Of a stretch of DNA of 35,335 nucleotides, positions 15,966 to 24,383 are shown piece by piece. Position 1 is the stretch's first letter. Each line of letters begins with the position of its first letter. The notes under the pieces were generated by a model, which was not told where the DNA came from, did no database searches, and saw nothing but the letters and a program-made list of their open reading frames with translations. The DNA is taken from assembly GCA_023415655.1 (NCBI GenBank), contig JAEZKD010000295.1, positions 1 through 35,335 of the forward strand. The letters are read 5' to 3'. The position numbers and the translations under genes were made by a program. This stretch comes from Bacillota bacterium. GTDB lineage: Bacteria; Bacillota; Clostridia; Lachnospirales; Lachnospiraceae.

Positions 15966-17240
15966 ATGTTACATAAGCTTAAATTACCACCTTTAGGGTT
16001 GAGAATTATTAAGTCAGCAATTGCTGTACTTTTATGTTTTATTATTTATGTTATACGTGGCAGAGAAGGAATGCCATTCTACTCAGCCATTGGAGCACTT
16101 TGGTGTATGCAGCCTTATGCAGGAAGTACCAAAAGTATGGCGATGCAAAGAACGATTGGTACTATCATTGGAGCGGGTTATGGCTTGGTGGTCATATTGT
16201 TTGAATTGTATATCATTCCAATCCATAATACCTTTGCAGGATATCTTGTGGTTTCTTTTATGATTGTTGTGGTACTATATACAACGTCAGTACTCAATAA
16301 ACAGAATGCCTCCTATTTTTCATGTGTGGTATTCTTAAGTATCACAGTAACACATCTAACGGATAGTAATCCGTATCTATTTGTTTGGAATCGTTTTTTA
16401 GATACTATGATAGGTATTGCAGTTGGAGTTCTTATAAACGGTATGGATCTACCAAGGAAGAGGAAAAAAGACGTATTATTTGTCTCAGGACTTGATGATA
16501 CCTTACTCACACCAAAAGAAGTGTTGAGTCCATATAGTAAGATCGAATTGAATCGAATGATTGAGCGTGGAGCTAACTTCACCGTAGCAACGATGCGAAC
16601 TCCAGCTTCCTTGATGGAGCCACTTCGTGATGTGAATCTAAAGCTTCCAGTCATAGTGATGGATGGAGCAGCACTTTATGATATGAAGGAAAAGGATTAT
16701 CTACTTACTTACGTGATATCAAAGATAACTGCGAAGAAGGTACTTACGTTCATTCAAGAGCAAGGTTTTCATACCTTTATTAATACAATAACGGATAATG
16801 TGCTTATCATTTATTATGGAAAGCTCCAAAATGAGATGGAAGAAAAACTGATGAAGGAGCTTCGGAAATCAGCGTATCGTAATTATATGAGTATGGATTA
16901 TTATCATGATACGGAAGTGGTATACTTTATGATATTAGATCAAACGGATCGAGTTGCGAAGCTGAATGAACAGTTAAAAAAAGAGGGTTTTGCAGAAGGT
17001 CTCAAGATAGTATGTTATCCTTCCAAGGACTATGAGGGATATAGCTATATCAAAATATTCAATAAGAATGCAACTAGAAAGCACATGCAAACTTATCTGG
17101 CAGAACAATTGGATGCAAAGGAAATCGTTACATTTGGAAGTTTGGAAGGAAGGTATGATATTGTAATAAAGGATGGAGATAGCAATCAAGTTGTGAAATC
17201 GATGAAACGACGTTTTGAACCTGTGTACTGGAAAAAATAA
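15966..17240 (+). CDS. Aromatic acid exporter-like membrane domain fused to a degenerate HAD domain
   Basis: A 424-residue fusion. Residues about 10-160 form an ArAE/FUSC-type membrane domain of about four to five helices, with the family-typical MQRTIGTIIGAGYGLVV. From about 169 to the end is a Cof-type HAD fold. Motif I reads LFVSGLDDTLL (171-181). The nucleophile Asp of the DxDGT motif is replaced by G175 and the following Gly by D178. The usual TGR of motif II reads TMR (209-211), and the GDxxND metal motif near the C-terminus reads GSLEGRYD. The enzyme is therefore probably inactive and may act as a sensor or structural part. The start is ATG 15966; an in-frame stop precedes it. The nearest AGGAG is 13 bases away, an unusually long spacing. 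Confidence 0.8.
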   Translation: MLHKLKLPPLGLRIIKSAIAVLLCFIIYVIRGREGMPFYSAIGALWCMQPYAGSTKSMAMQRTIGTIIGAGYGLVVILFELYIIPIHNTFAGYLVVSFMIVVVLYTTSVLNKQNASYFSCVVFLSITVTHLTDSNPYLFVWNRFLDTMIGIAVGVLINGMDLPRKRKKDVLFVSGLDDTLLTPKEVLSPYSKIELNRMIERGANFTVATMRTPASLMEPLRDVNLKLPVIVMDGAALYDMKEKDYLLTYVISKITAKKVLTFIQEQGFHTFINTITDNVLIIYYGKLQNEMEEKLMKELRKSAYRNYMSMDYYHDTEVVYFMILDQTDRVAKLNEQLKKEGFAEGLKIVCYPSKDYEGYSYIKIFNKNATRKHMQTYLAEQLDAKEIVTFGSLEGRYDIVIKDGDSNQVVKSMKRRFEPVYWKK

Positions 17241-17249
17241 TCCATTCTA

Positions 17250-17281
17250 TTGACATTTTTTACATTCTGGAATAGTATAAT
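17250..17281 (+). promoter_or_regulatory. Promoter of the FMN riboswitch-ribU transcript
   Basis: TTGACA (17250-17255) is a perfect -35. A -10 can be TAGTAT (17273-17278, spacing 17) or TATAAT (17276-17281, spacing 20). It lies just upstream of the riboswitch. Confidence 0.7.
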
Positions 17282-17297
17282 GGTAACAACTGAATTA

Positions 17298-17432
17298 CGG
17301 ATGTCTTCAGGGCAGGGTGACTGATTATTGCATCAGAATTCCCGATCGGCGGTAAAGTCCGCGAGCGCAAAAGCGTATGACTTGGTGTAATTCCAAGACC
17401 GACAGTAAAGTCTGGATGAAAGAAGGCGTGTT
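17298..17432 (+). ncRNA. FMN riboswitch (RFN element)
   Basis: The conserved RFN blocks appear in order: GTCTTCAGGGCAGGGTGA near 17303, AATTCCCGATCGGCGGTAAA near 17338, GTCCGCGAGCGC near 17357, GGTGTAATTCCAAGACCGAC near 17384, then AGTAAAGTCTGGATGAAAG and AGAAGGCG closing the basal stem. It binds flavin mononucleotide. The terminator 55 bases downstream and the riboflavin transporter gene after it mean FMN excess should stop transcription of ribU. Confidence 0.96.
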
Positions 17433-17486
17433 AAAGTTTTTGTTCGTGATATTCTTTGGATATTGCGTAATCCACCTGAATTTTGG

Positions 17487-17520
17487 CACCTGAAAGACAT
17501 GAATCTTTCAGGTGTTTTTT
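17487..17520 (+). terminator. Expression-platform terminator of the FMN riboswitch
   Basis: CACCTGAAAG (17487-17496) and CTTTCAGGTG (17505-17514) form a perfect 10-bp stem with six T residues after it. A second CACCTGAA copy at 17473-17480 could pair with the same right arm and may take part in switching. Two weaker hairpins follow (17521-17550 and 17556-17573). Confidence 0.9.
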
Positions 17521-17644
17521 GATTCCTAGGATTTTAAATTCCTATGAATCAAAAATGCCCTTAAAATAGGGCAAGAACGTACTGCGTTGGATAACCTATC
17601 GCAGGACATTGTATTTATTACATAATTTCAGGAGGGTAACGTTT

Positions 17645-18289
17645 ATGAATGAAAAGACAAAGAAAATCACAATGATTGGAATGCTTGCCGCACTATCTTA
17701 CCTATTGATGGTTGTGATTCGGGTACCGGTTGTACTATTCTTAAAGTATGAACCAAAGGATGTTATAATTACACTTGGAGGGTTTATCTTAGGACCGTTA
17801 ACGTCCTTTGTCATCTCGGTTATTGTGTCAGTTATTGAGATGGTAACAGTAAGTGATACCGGCCCAATTGGCTGCTTGATGAATTTGATCGCGACTTGCT
17901 CCTTTGCCTGTGTTGCTTCGTTTATCTATAAGAAGATGCACAATTTGAAGGGAGCGGTAATTGGACTGCTTACGGGTATCGTGTCTATGACGTCAGTAAT
18001 GCTAGTATGGAATTATCTGATTACTCCAATTTATCTAGGTTATCCGAGAGAAGCTGTTGCTGATATGTTAGTTCCAGCATTCTTACCATTCAATCTCTTA
18101 AAAGGTGGAATCAATGCAACGATTACAATGCTCGTTTATAAACCGCTTGTGACAGGATTACGTAAAGCAAGATTGATTCCGGAATCAAAAGGTTCACAAA
18201 AAGGCAATCAAATCGGTGTAATGCTTGTCTGTTTTGCCCTTTTAGTCACATGTATTGTTACCGTTCTTGTATGGAATGGTACGATTTAA
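17645..18289 (+). CDS. ribU: Riboflavin ECF transporter S-component
   Basis: A 214-residue membrane protein with about six helices. It fits RibU: an opening KKITMIGMLAALSYLLMVV, a YEPKDVIITLGGFILGP loop, and a hydrophobic C-terminus. RibU binds riboflavin at the outer membrane face and works with the shared energising module EcfA-EcfA'-EcfT, which is not encoded here. The FMN riboswitch upstream strongly supports the assignment. ATG 17645 follows AGGAGGG; an in-frame start at 17609 would precede that site and is rejected. It is a single-gene transcript with a terminator after it. Confidence 0.95.
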   Translation: MNEKTKKITMIGMLAALSYLLMVVIRVPVVLFLKYEPKDVIITLGGFILGPLTSFVISVIVSVIEMVTVSDTGPIGCLMNLIATCSFACVASFIYKKMHNLKGAVIGLLTGIVSMTSVMLVWNYLITPIYLGYPREAVADMLVPAFLPFNLLKGGINATITMLVYKPLVTGLRKARLIPESKGSQKGNQIGVMLVCFALLVTCIVTVLVWNGTI

Positions 18290-18344
18290 TAAAGCTCGTT
18301 GTTAAAGCTTATTTGTTTGATCTAATAGATAAATGAACATACAT

Positions 18345-18385
18345 AACAACCCCCTATTTTCAACAGAAATAGGGGGTTGTTAATT
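18345..18385 (+). terminator. Terminator of ribU
   Basis: AACAACCCCCTATTT and AAATAGGGGGTTGTT form a perfect 15-bp stem around a seven-base loop, followed by TTAATTT. The right arm also contains the possible -35 (TTGTTA, 18377-18382) of the next operon. Confidence 0.93.
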
Positions 18386-18425
18386 TGAGTCAATGGAATA
18401 TAATGTTATTAACCGGTTGAGTCAA
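18377..18425 (+). promoter_or_regulatory. Promoter and paired operators of the TetR-ABC operon
   Basis: TTGTTA (18377-18382) and TATAAT (18399-18404) are 16 bases apart. Two identical nine-base palindromes, TTGAGTCAA, flank the -10 at 18385-18393 and 18417-18425, 32 bases apart (about three helical turns). This is the layout expected for TetR autorepression. Confidence 0.6.
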
Positions 18426-18468
18426 ACTAAATTAGTCAACGTATGAAAACCTCATGGGAGGAAATGCG

Positions 18469-19089
18469 ATGAATCAAAAATTTTTCGAATTAAGCTTGGA
18501 AAAACAACAAGCAATCATCAATGCTGCTCTAGAAGTATTTGCTATGAATGATTATAAGCATGCAATTACTGATGATATTGCAGCCAAGGCAGGCATCTCA
18601 AAAGGACTGTTATTCTATTATTTCCATAATAAGGCAGAGCTTTATAACTATCTATTTTTGTATGCAAAGGAGTTACTAACGAAAGAAATAGTGAATCAAG
18701 ATTATTATGAGATGGATGATTTTTTTGAGTTGCTCAAATATGCTGCAGTTTTAAAGTATCAAATGTTTAAGAAGAATCCATATTTGTATCTTTTTTCGGT
18801 TAAGGTAATCAAATATTCGTATCTCGATGAGGCAAAAGAGATTCAAAAGATTATCACAGAGTACTCACAAACAGTATTTAAGGATTACTTTATGCATATC
18901 AACTTTCAAAAATTTCGTGAGGAAATTAATCCCAAGGATATTATGGATATTTTGTTATGGACGGGAGAAGGATACATGTATGAATTACAGCTGAAGGGAC
19001 AAACACTCGATATCGATGATATTATGAGACAATTCGAAAAATGGATAGATTTCTTTAAAAAGATTGCGTATAAGGAGGAGTTTCAATGA
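18469..19089 (+). CDS. TetR-family transcriptional regulator
   Basis: A 206-residue protein with an N-terminal TetR helix-turn-helix (about 14-60: ITDDIAAKAGISKGLLFYYF, then HNKAELYNYLF) and a helical ligand-binding domain. ATG 18469 is preceded by GGGAGGAAATGCG. Its stop overlaps the ATP-binding protein start by four bases (ATGA), so it is the first gene of a TetR-ATPase-permease operon. It likely represses this operon through the palindromes around the promoter. The inducer is unknown; the ABC transporter's cargo is a fair guess. Confidence 0.9.
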   Translation: MNQKFFELSLEKQQAIINAALEVFAMNDYKHAITDDIAAKAGISKGLLFYYFHNKAELYNYLFLYAKELLTKEIVNQDYYEMDDFFELLKYAAVLKYQMFKKNPYLYLFSVKVIKYSYLDEAKEIQKIITEYSQTVFKDYFMHINFQKFREEINPKDIMDILLWTGEGYMYELQLKGQTLDIDDIMRQFEKWIDFFKKIAYKEEFQ

Positions 19090-19985
19090 CAAAAGTATTT
19101 GAAATAAATCATATTACAAAAGATTATGGAAACCAAAAGGGTGTCTTTGATGCAAGTTTTACCGTACATAAAGGAGAAGTGATGGGATTTTTAGGCCCAA
19201 ATGGTTCTGGAAAAACAACTACCATCCGACAACTTATGGGATTTATTCATCCGGATGCAGGAGAGGTAAAGATCAATGGGTGGGATTGTTTTTTGCATAC
19301 GAAGGAGATTCAAAAAACACTTGGCTATCTTCCAGGTGAGATAGCATTTATGGATGAGATGACAGGAATTGATTTTATCAAATTTATTGCTAAGATGAAA
19401 GAAATGAAGGATTTATCCTATGCGTATGATTTGATGAATTTTTTTGAATTAGATCCGAAAGGGAAAATCAAAAAGATGTCCAAAGGGATGAAGCAAAAAA
19501 TAGGAATTGTCTGTGCATTTATGAATCGGCCAAGCGAAGTGATTTTAGATGAACCTACGTCAGGCCTTGATCCATTGATGCAGAATAAGTTCGTGGAATT
19601 GATTCTTAAGGAGAAGGAGAAAGGGACGACGATTTTGATGTCGTCACACATCTTTGAAGAGGTTGAACGAACTTGTGATCGTACGGTTATCATTAAGCAA
19701 GGGAAAATTATGGCCGTGGAGGATATGGCAAAATTAAAGAATAGCAAAAAGAAATATTACATTATACGATTTGAAGAGGAAGCTATGGCAATACAATTTG
19801 CAACTGTGAATTCCTTACCGAGGGAAGCTATCGAAAAAGATGTAGTTACAATTGGAGTGAAAGGGAATGTGGACCATTTGATCAAACAATTGAGTACCTA
19901 TTCGATCAAAGACTTAAACGTTCGTATGCAATCGCTAGAAGAGATGTTTTTGCATTTTTATGGAGGGGAAAAGCATGATAAATAG
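19086..19985 (+). CDS. ABC transporter ATP-binding protein
   Basis: A 299-residue cytoplasmic ATPase. Walker A is GPNGSGKTT (37-45), the signature is MSKGMKQKIG (131-140), Walker B is VILDEP (152-157) with the catalytic Glu, the D-loop is SGLD, and the H-switch is in SSHIFEE. All catalytic residues are present. A C-terminal extension of about 80 residues is typical of CcmA/drug-type exporters (ABC-2). It overlaps TetR by four bases, and the permease gene starts within its last 11 bases, so the three are translationally linked. The exported substrate is unknown. Confidence 0.95.
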   Translation: MTKVFEINHITKDYGNQKGVFDASFTVHKGEVMGFLGPNGSGKTTTIRQLMGFIHPDAGEVKINGWDCFLHTKEIQKTLGYLPGEIAFMDEMTGIDFIKFIAKMKEMKDLSYAYDLMNFFELDPKGKIKKMSKGMKQKIGIVCAFMNRPSEVILDEPTSGLDPLMQNKFVELILKEKEKGTTILMSSHIFEEVERTCDRTVIIKQGKIMAVEDMAKLKNSKKKYYIIRFEEEAMAIQFATVNSLPREAIEKDVVTIGVKGNVDHLIKQLSTYSIKDLNVRMQSLEEMFLHFYGGEKHDK

Positions 19986-20775
19986 ACCTTTGTTTGGGAA
20001 AGAAGTAAAAGCAAATTATAAGATTTTGTTATTTGTTCTTGCACTGATGACAATGTATACCTCCATCATAACTGCTATGTTTGATCCGAAATTAGGGGAT
20101 AGTATTCAAGGGATGGCAGAAGCGATGCCAGAGCTATTTTCTGCCTTTGGTATGAGTAGTTTTAGTAATGTTTTAGTAGAATTTCTAGCTGAAATCCTGT
20201 ATGGATTGATTTTAGTGATCCTACCGTTGATTGGAATTCTTTTGTTCGCACATCGACTGATGACACGTTATATTGATCGGGGTTCCATGGCTTATCTTCT
20301 CGCCACTCCGAATAGTAGGGGGAAGATTGTTAGAACACAAGCATTCCTAATGATACTTTCGGTCCTTATTATGACTCTTTATGCTACATTATTGGGTATG
20401 ATACTGTGTGCATTTATGTTTCCAGGAGAATTAGAAATTGGAAAGTTTATTGTGCTAAATCTCGGGCTGTTTTGTTTATTGTTTTTCTTTAGTGGAATTA
20501 GCTTTGGTGCAGCAGCAATATTTCAGGAGGCAAAATATTCCAATGGTCTAGGAATTGGTTTGATTGTAGGCTTTGTCTTAATTAAGATGGTGGCTCAGAT
20601 GGGAGATACTGCAGAGTTTTTAAAATATGTGACTCCAAATACTTTGTTTGATGCAAAAGGGCTTGTATCGTGTGAATTGAGTGCTTTTATCAAAATCGGA
20701 GTGCTGTTTGTTGCTGGTATCATCCTCTATCTATGCTCCATCCGAATTTTTTGTAAGAAGGATTTATGTATCTAG
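19975..20775 (+). CDS. ABC-2 type transporter permease
   Basis: A 266-residue protein with about six membrane helices and an ABC-2 arrangement: a short cytoplasmic N-terminus, a long extracellular loop after helix one (about 40-75), then five further helices. It starts at ATG 19975 following GGAGGGG; the in-frame ATG at 19960 precedes that site. It forms the membrane part of the exporter with the preceding ATPase. Its coding end is followed by an unrelated-looking gap of about 80 bases before a degenerate ATPase gene. Confidence 0.88.
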   Translation: MINRPLFGKEVKANYKILLFVLALMTMYTSIITAMFDPKLGDSIQGMAEAMPELFSAFGMSSFSNVLVEFLAEILYGLILVILPLIGILLFAHRLMTRYIDRGSMAYLLATPNSRGKIVRTQAFLMILSVLIMTLYATLLGMILCAFMFPGELEIGKFIVLNLGLFCLLFFFSGISFGAAAIFQEAKYSNGLGIGLIVGFVLIKMVAQMGDTAEFLKYVTPNTLFDAKGLVSCELSAFIKIGVLFVAGIILYLCSIRIFCKKDLCI

Positions 20776-20857
20776 ACTTCCATATTTTATAAATTGAATC
20801 CATGGAGACTTTATGATAAACTAGGGTTCTTTTAAGAAACATAAAGGATTATGGAAG

Positions 20858-21472
20858 ATGAAGCAAGTAATACGAATGGATGAAATAACGAAAAAGCACG
20901 AAGGAACTACGGTCTTACAAGGTTTGAATCTAGTCATTCATCAAGGAGATGTAGTTGGCTTTATTGGAGAGAAGAAAAAACGAGCGATACTAATGCAGTT
21001 ACTTTCTGGAGAGATTATGCCTTGTGAGGGAGATATCTACTATGGGAATACAAGGTTAGGTCTCTATGGACAGACTCCAGAGTATGTAGGTGTTTACACG
21101 AGTCCAATTGGATTTTTGTGTGAATTTGATGGATTTAAGAATCTAAAATACATAGCTGGTATGAATGAGCGAGCAGGAGAGGACGAAATCGTACAATCGA
21201 TGGAATTTGTAGGATTAAATCCAGCGAGCAAGCTTAAGGTTGAGAAGTTTACAAAACGCATGATTCAAAAACTAAGTGTGGCACAAGCAATTATGGAAGG
21301 GCAAGAAATACTCTTACTAGATGCTGATTTATTTACCGAGGGTAACGAAGCCAATCATGCTGAAATGAGAAAAATTATTCGTAAATTGAAGAAGTTTGGA
21401 TTAACGATTGTTTTAACGTCAGAAAAAGAAGAGTATGTAAAGAATGTTTGTACGAAGCTGTATCAACTATAA
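20858..21472 (+). CDS. Degenerate ABC ATPase-like protein (likely inactive)
   Basis: A 204-residue protein that aligns along an ABC ATPase (opening MDEITKKHEGTTVLQGLNLV, GDVVGFIG, then LMQLLSGEIMPCEGDIYYGN) but has lost the catalytic motifs. The Walker A region reads GFIGEKKKRAIL (34-45) without the GxGK(S/T) core. The signature position reads KFTKRMIQKLS (130-140). Walker B is ILLLDAD (151-157) with Ala at the catalytic Glu. The H-switch His reads Glu in LTSEKEE. There is no partner permease and the ribosome site is modest (AAAGGA, nine bases away). The frame is intact with no stops, so a binding or regulatory role is as likely as decay. Confidence 0.75.
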   Translation: MKQVIRMDEITKKHEGTTVLQGLNLVIHQGDVVGFIGEKKKRAILMQLLSGEIMPCEGDIYYGNTRLGLYGQTPEYVGVYTSPIGFLCEFDGFKNLKYIAGMNERAGEDEIVQSMEFVGLNPASKLKVEKFTKRMIQKLSVAQAIMEGQEILLLDADLFTEGNEANHAEMRKIIRKLKKFGLTIVLTSEKEEYVKNVCTKLYQL

Positions 21473-21485
21473 TAGTATTAAATTG

Positions 21486-21519
21486 AGGTGGTTTGTTTCG
21501 ACAGCAATCCACCTATTTT
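21486..21519 (+). terminator. Terminator after the degenerate ATPase gene
   Basis: AGGTGG and CCACCT close a stem that continues TTGTT/AGCAA after one mismatch, with a TCGAC loop, followed by ATTTTAATT. The T run is weak. Confidence 0.6.
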
Positions 21520-21558
21520 AATTCATGACAAGTGAGACAGTTTGCTGGTTTTCTTGTT

Positions 21559-21580
21559 GATAGGAAACTGCATTTCCTGG
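21559..21580 (+). repeat. Short hairpin repeat, copy 1
   Basis: AGGAAACTGCATTTCCT folds as a six-bp stem AGGAAA/TTTCCT. The flanking GATAGGAAAC context is shared, in inverted orientation, with the copy at 24429-24452, on the other side of cheV and the zinc-ribbon gene. Confidence 0.6.
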
Positions 21581-21620
21581 GCAAAGGATCACACTGCGGT
21601 GGTAGCACATTTGAAATAGA

Positions 21621-21649
21621 TTGAATATTTTGTCAGTTTATTGTATAAT
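21621..21649 (+). promoter_or_regulatory. Housekeeping-type promoter of cheV
   Basis: TTGAAT (21621-21626) and TATAAT (21644-21649) are exactly 17 bases apart, about 70 bases before the cheV start. This is a sigma-A-like match rather than a flagellar sigma-28 promoter. Confidence 0.75.
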
Positions 21650-21717
21650 TGGTATATTAACATAATTGTCGATAAAATACAAAGGAAAAGAGAATTAAAT
21701 AACCGGAGGTATAAAGA

Positions 21718-22620
21718 ATGGAAAATGGGATTTTATTAGAAAGCGGGACAAATGAATTAGAAATACTTGAGTTTACAATTGGGGATAACTCTTATGGAAT
21801 CAATGTGGCTAAAATACGTGAGATATTACCATATCAAAAACCAACGCTTGTTCCAAATGCGCATCCTTGCATTGAAGGAATCTTTATGCCACGTGATATG
21901 ATTATAACAATTGTTGATTTGGCAAAATCATTAAAGATACCAACTACTGGAGACTATGAAAAGGATATGTACATAGTTACGAACTTTAATAAATTACACA
22001 TTGCATTTCATGTGAATCGTGTCTTAGGAATTCATCGAGTTTCTTGGTCGGATATCACAAAGCCTGACAATACGATTAATCAAGAAGGCAATGGAATTGC
22101 AACTGGAATTATTAAATTACAAGAAAAATTAATAATCATACTTGATTTTGAGAAGATAGTTGCCGATATTAGTCCTGAGACGAGTTTAAAAATATCAGAT
22201 GTCGAACATCTAGGAGTAAGAACGCGTAATGATCTTCCAATCTTAATTGCGGAGGATTCCCCATTATTGAGTAAATTACTTCAAGAATGTCTTACAAAAG
22301 CAGGATATACGAACTTAACAGCAACGATGAATGGACTTGAAGCGTGGAATAGGTTAAATGAATACAAAGAGAATAAGTCCGTTCAAAGCAAGGTTGCATG
22401 TGTGATTACCGATATTGAGATGCCACAGATGGACGGTCATCGTTTGACCAAATTAATCAAAGAGGATAATGAATTAAAGAATCTCCCAGTTGTTATCTTT
22501 TCTTCGCTAGTCAATGAAGAAATGAGAAAGAAAGGTGAGGCAATCGGAGCAGATGCTCAATTATCCAAACCAGAAATCGGTTCTCTTGTCAATACGTTAG
22601 ATCTTTTGCTTTTAAAATAA
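21718..22620 (+). CDS. cheV: Chemotaxis coupling protein CheV
   Basis: A 300-residue protein with a CheW-like coupling domain (about 14-155) and a receiver domain (about 173-298). Receiver residues are intact: acidic E179/D180, phosphoacceptor D232 in TDIEMPQMDG, S262 and K284. CheV links chemoreceptors to the kinase CheA and helps adaptation through its phosphorylation, at the cell pole. A CCGGAGG ribosome site precedes it. It is not beside other che genes here; it is followed 31 bases later by a zinc-ribbon membrane protein and probably shares its transcript. Confidence 0.95.
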   Translation: MENGILLESGTNELEILEFTIGDNSYGINVAKIREILPYQKPTLVPNAHPCIEGIFMPRDMIITIVDLAKSLKIPTTGDYEKDMYIVTNFNKLHIAFHVNRVLGIHRVSWSDITKPDNTINQEGNGIATGIIKLQEKLIIILDFEKIVADISPETSLKISDVEHLGVRTRNDLPILIAEDSPLLSKLLQECLTKAGYTNLTATMNGLEAWNRLNEYKENKSVQSKVACVITDIEMPQMDGHRLTKLIKEDNELKNLPVVIFSSLVNEEMRKKGEAIGADAQLSKPEIGSLVNTLDLLLLK

Positions 22621-22651
22621 TACAAACTTAATCAAGTAGGAAGGTGGAATA

Positions 22652-24364
22652 ATGGCGCAGTGTCTTTTTTGTAAAGCTACCATACCAGAAAGTATGCAAT
22701 ACTGTGAAAATTGTAATTCAATGGGAAAGAATCATAATGATGAATCTTATCTCGATGAGTTACTCAATTCCATTGCACCTTCTGAGGATGAAGTAAATCG
22801 ACTGAATCTTTTTAAAAAGAAAGCGCAATCGCAGAAAGAAATAAAAGGTGAAGAAAACGAGAATATGAAAGAAGATATCTTTGGCGAAATACCAAGTGAT
22901 TATAATATTTTCAGTAAATCTGAGGATGATACAGATTTAGATTTTTTAAGCGATTTATTTGATCATACTGGTGAAGAGGAAACTGCAGCAACTACGCTTT
23001 TCATGACCGAGGATGTCATTCCTGAAGATAACGATGCGTTACAGGAGGACATAAGTGAGGAATTACTGAAAGCTACCATGGAAGTTGCCGATCAAGGAAA
23101 GACCAGTGAAAAATTAGAAAAGGAATCTGGCGTGATGAGTGTGAATGGTGATTTATCGGATAATGATCAGGATATTCTAGATTTGATTAATGAAATTAAT
23201 AGTACAGAGGAATTACCACCAATGGAAGATTTGACTGGATATGATCATCATTCTGGGATGGATTATTCTTCCGCAGAGGAGCAAAATAGTCATATTGACA
23301 TTGGAGATGTATTTTCGGATGCACTTGGTGCAGTGAATGAGCTAAAGGATACGGAGCATCCAATTGATGAAGATCTCTTAAATATGATTACGAATATTGA
23401 AAACTCTGGTTTGGCATATGAATCTGAGCCAATAGAAGAGGTGGATATTAAGCTTAATAATTCAAAAAAAGAGAAGAAGGAAAAGCCTTCTAGAAAAGAA
23501 AAGAAGAAACAAAATATTGGAGCTGCTTTGTTTGGTAACATCAAGGAAGAGCGTTCTGAGGAGGAATTAGAGGAACTCAAGCTAAAAATCATTCAGGATG
23601 CAGAAGAAAAAGAACGTGTAAAGAAGGAAAAGAAACTAGCCGCCATAGAAGAAAAGAATCAGAAAAAAGCTAAAAAAGCGGAAGAAGCAAAGATAGCGAA
23701 AGAGGAAGCGAACAGGCTAAAAGCTGAGAAAAAGAAAAAGCTAATGGAGAAGAAGGCAGCCAAGGCACAGCATTCTAAAGAAATCCAAGAGCTGATTGAT
23801 GAAATTGATGAGGGTAAAATCAATAAGGTTGGTGCTAGCATTATTTTCGCTTTTTTTGCAACCATTGCAGTTGTGATTGTGGTTGGGACGAATGTCTATT
23901 CGTATTCTCTTAATATTAAGAATGCAAAGGAAAACTTTGCAATTCAGCATTATAATGAGGCCTATTATAATGTATATGGAATTAATATTAGAGAAGAAGA
24001 TCTTGAAATCTATGATAAGATAATGACTGTTATGTATGTCAATAAGCAGTTAAACTCTTATGAAACTTATTGTGAGTTAGAAAAGTATCCACAAGCACTT
24101 GACTCTCTATTAAAAGGGCTAGAACGTTATGATAAATATTATACGTTGGCAACGATGCTTGGAATTGAAAATGATTTAAATTATGTACGTAGTAAGATCG
24201 TAGACAAATTAAACACAACTTTCCAGGTAAGTGAAGAAGAAGCTAAGCAATTGCTTGAGGAAGAAGATCAGGAAAAATATAGTGTTGCTGTGTACAAGCT
24301 AGTATCTGAACGTGTGGAGCTATCGAATAAAGATAACTTGGTTGAGGATACAAAGAAGAAATAA
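22652..24364 (+). CDS. Zinc-ribbon, coiled-coil, single-pass membrane protein of unknown function
   Basis: A 570-residue protein. A treble-clef-like zinc ribbon opens it (C4, C7, C18, C21). A very acidic, probably disordered region follows (about 30-265). Next is a highly charged Lys/Glu/Ala coiled coil (about 270-385), then one membrane helix (about 393-413, VGASIIFAFFATIAVVIVVG). An extracytoplasmic C-terminal part of about 150 residues, rich in helix, completes it. I do not recognise a family beyond the zinc ribbon. It is co-directional with cheV, with its own AGGAAGG site, and ends at a terminator, so a sensing or scaffold role tied to motility is possible but not shown. Confidence 0.75.
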   Translation: MAQCLFCKATIPESMQYCENCNSMGKNHNDESYLDELLNSIAPSEDEVNRLNLFKKKAQSQKEIKGEENENMKEDIFGEIPSDYNIFSKSEDDTDLDFLSDLFDHTGEEETAATTLFMTEDVIPEDNDALQEDISEELLKATMEVADQGKTSEKLEKESGVMSVNGDLSDNDQDILDLINEINSTEELPPMEDLTGYDHHSGMDYSSAEEQNSHIDIGDVFSDALGAVNELKDTEHPIDEDLLNMITNIENSGLAYESEPIEEVDIKLNNSKKEKKEKPSRKEKKKQNIGAALFGNIKEERSEEELEELKLKIIQDAEEKERVKKEKKLAAIEEKNQKKAKKAEEAKIAKEEANRLKAEKKKKLMEKKAAKAQHSKEIQELIDEIDEGKINKVGASIIFAFFATIAVVIVVGTNVYSYSLNIKNAKENFAIQHYNEAYYNVYGINIREEDLEIYDKIMTVMYVNKQLNSYETYCELEKYPQALDSLLKGLERYDKYYTLATMLGIENDLNYVRSKIVDKLNTTFQVSEEEAKQLLEEEDQEKYSVAVYKLVSERVELSNKDNLVEDTKKK

Positions 24365-24383
24365 TAATTGTGTAAGATAAGAG

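Noticed and set aside
21581..21615. T-box-like GGTGGTAGCAC string before cheV
   Set aside because: The sequence slightly resembles part of a T-box antiterminator, but the aptamer stem, specifier loop and terminator are missing, and cheV is not an amino acid gene.
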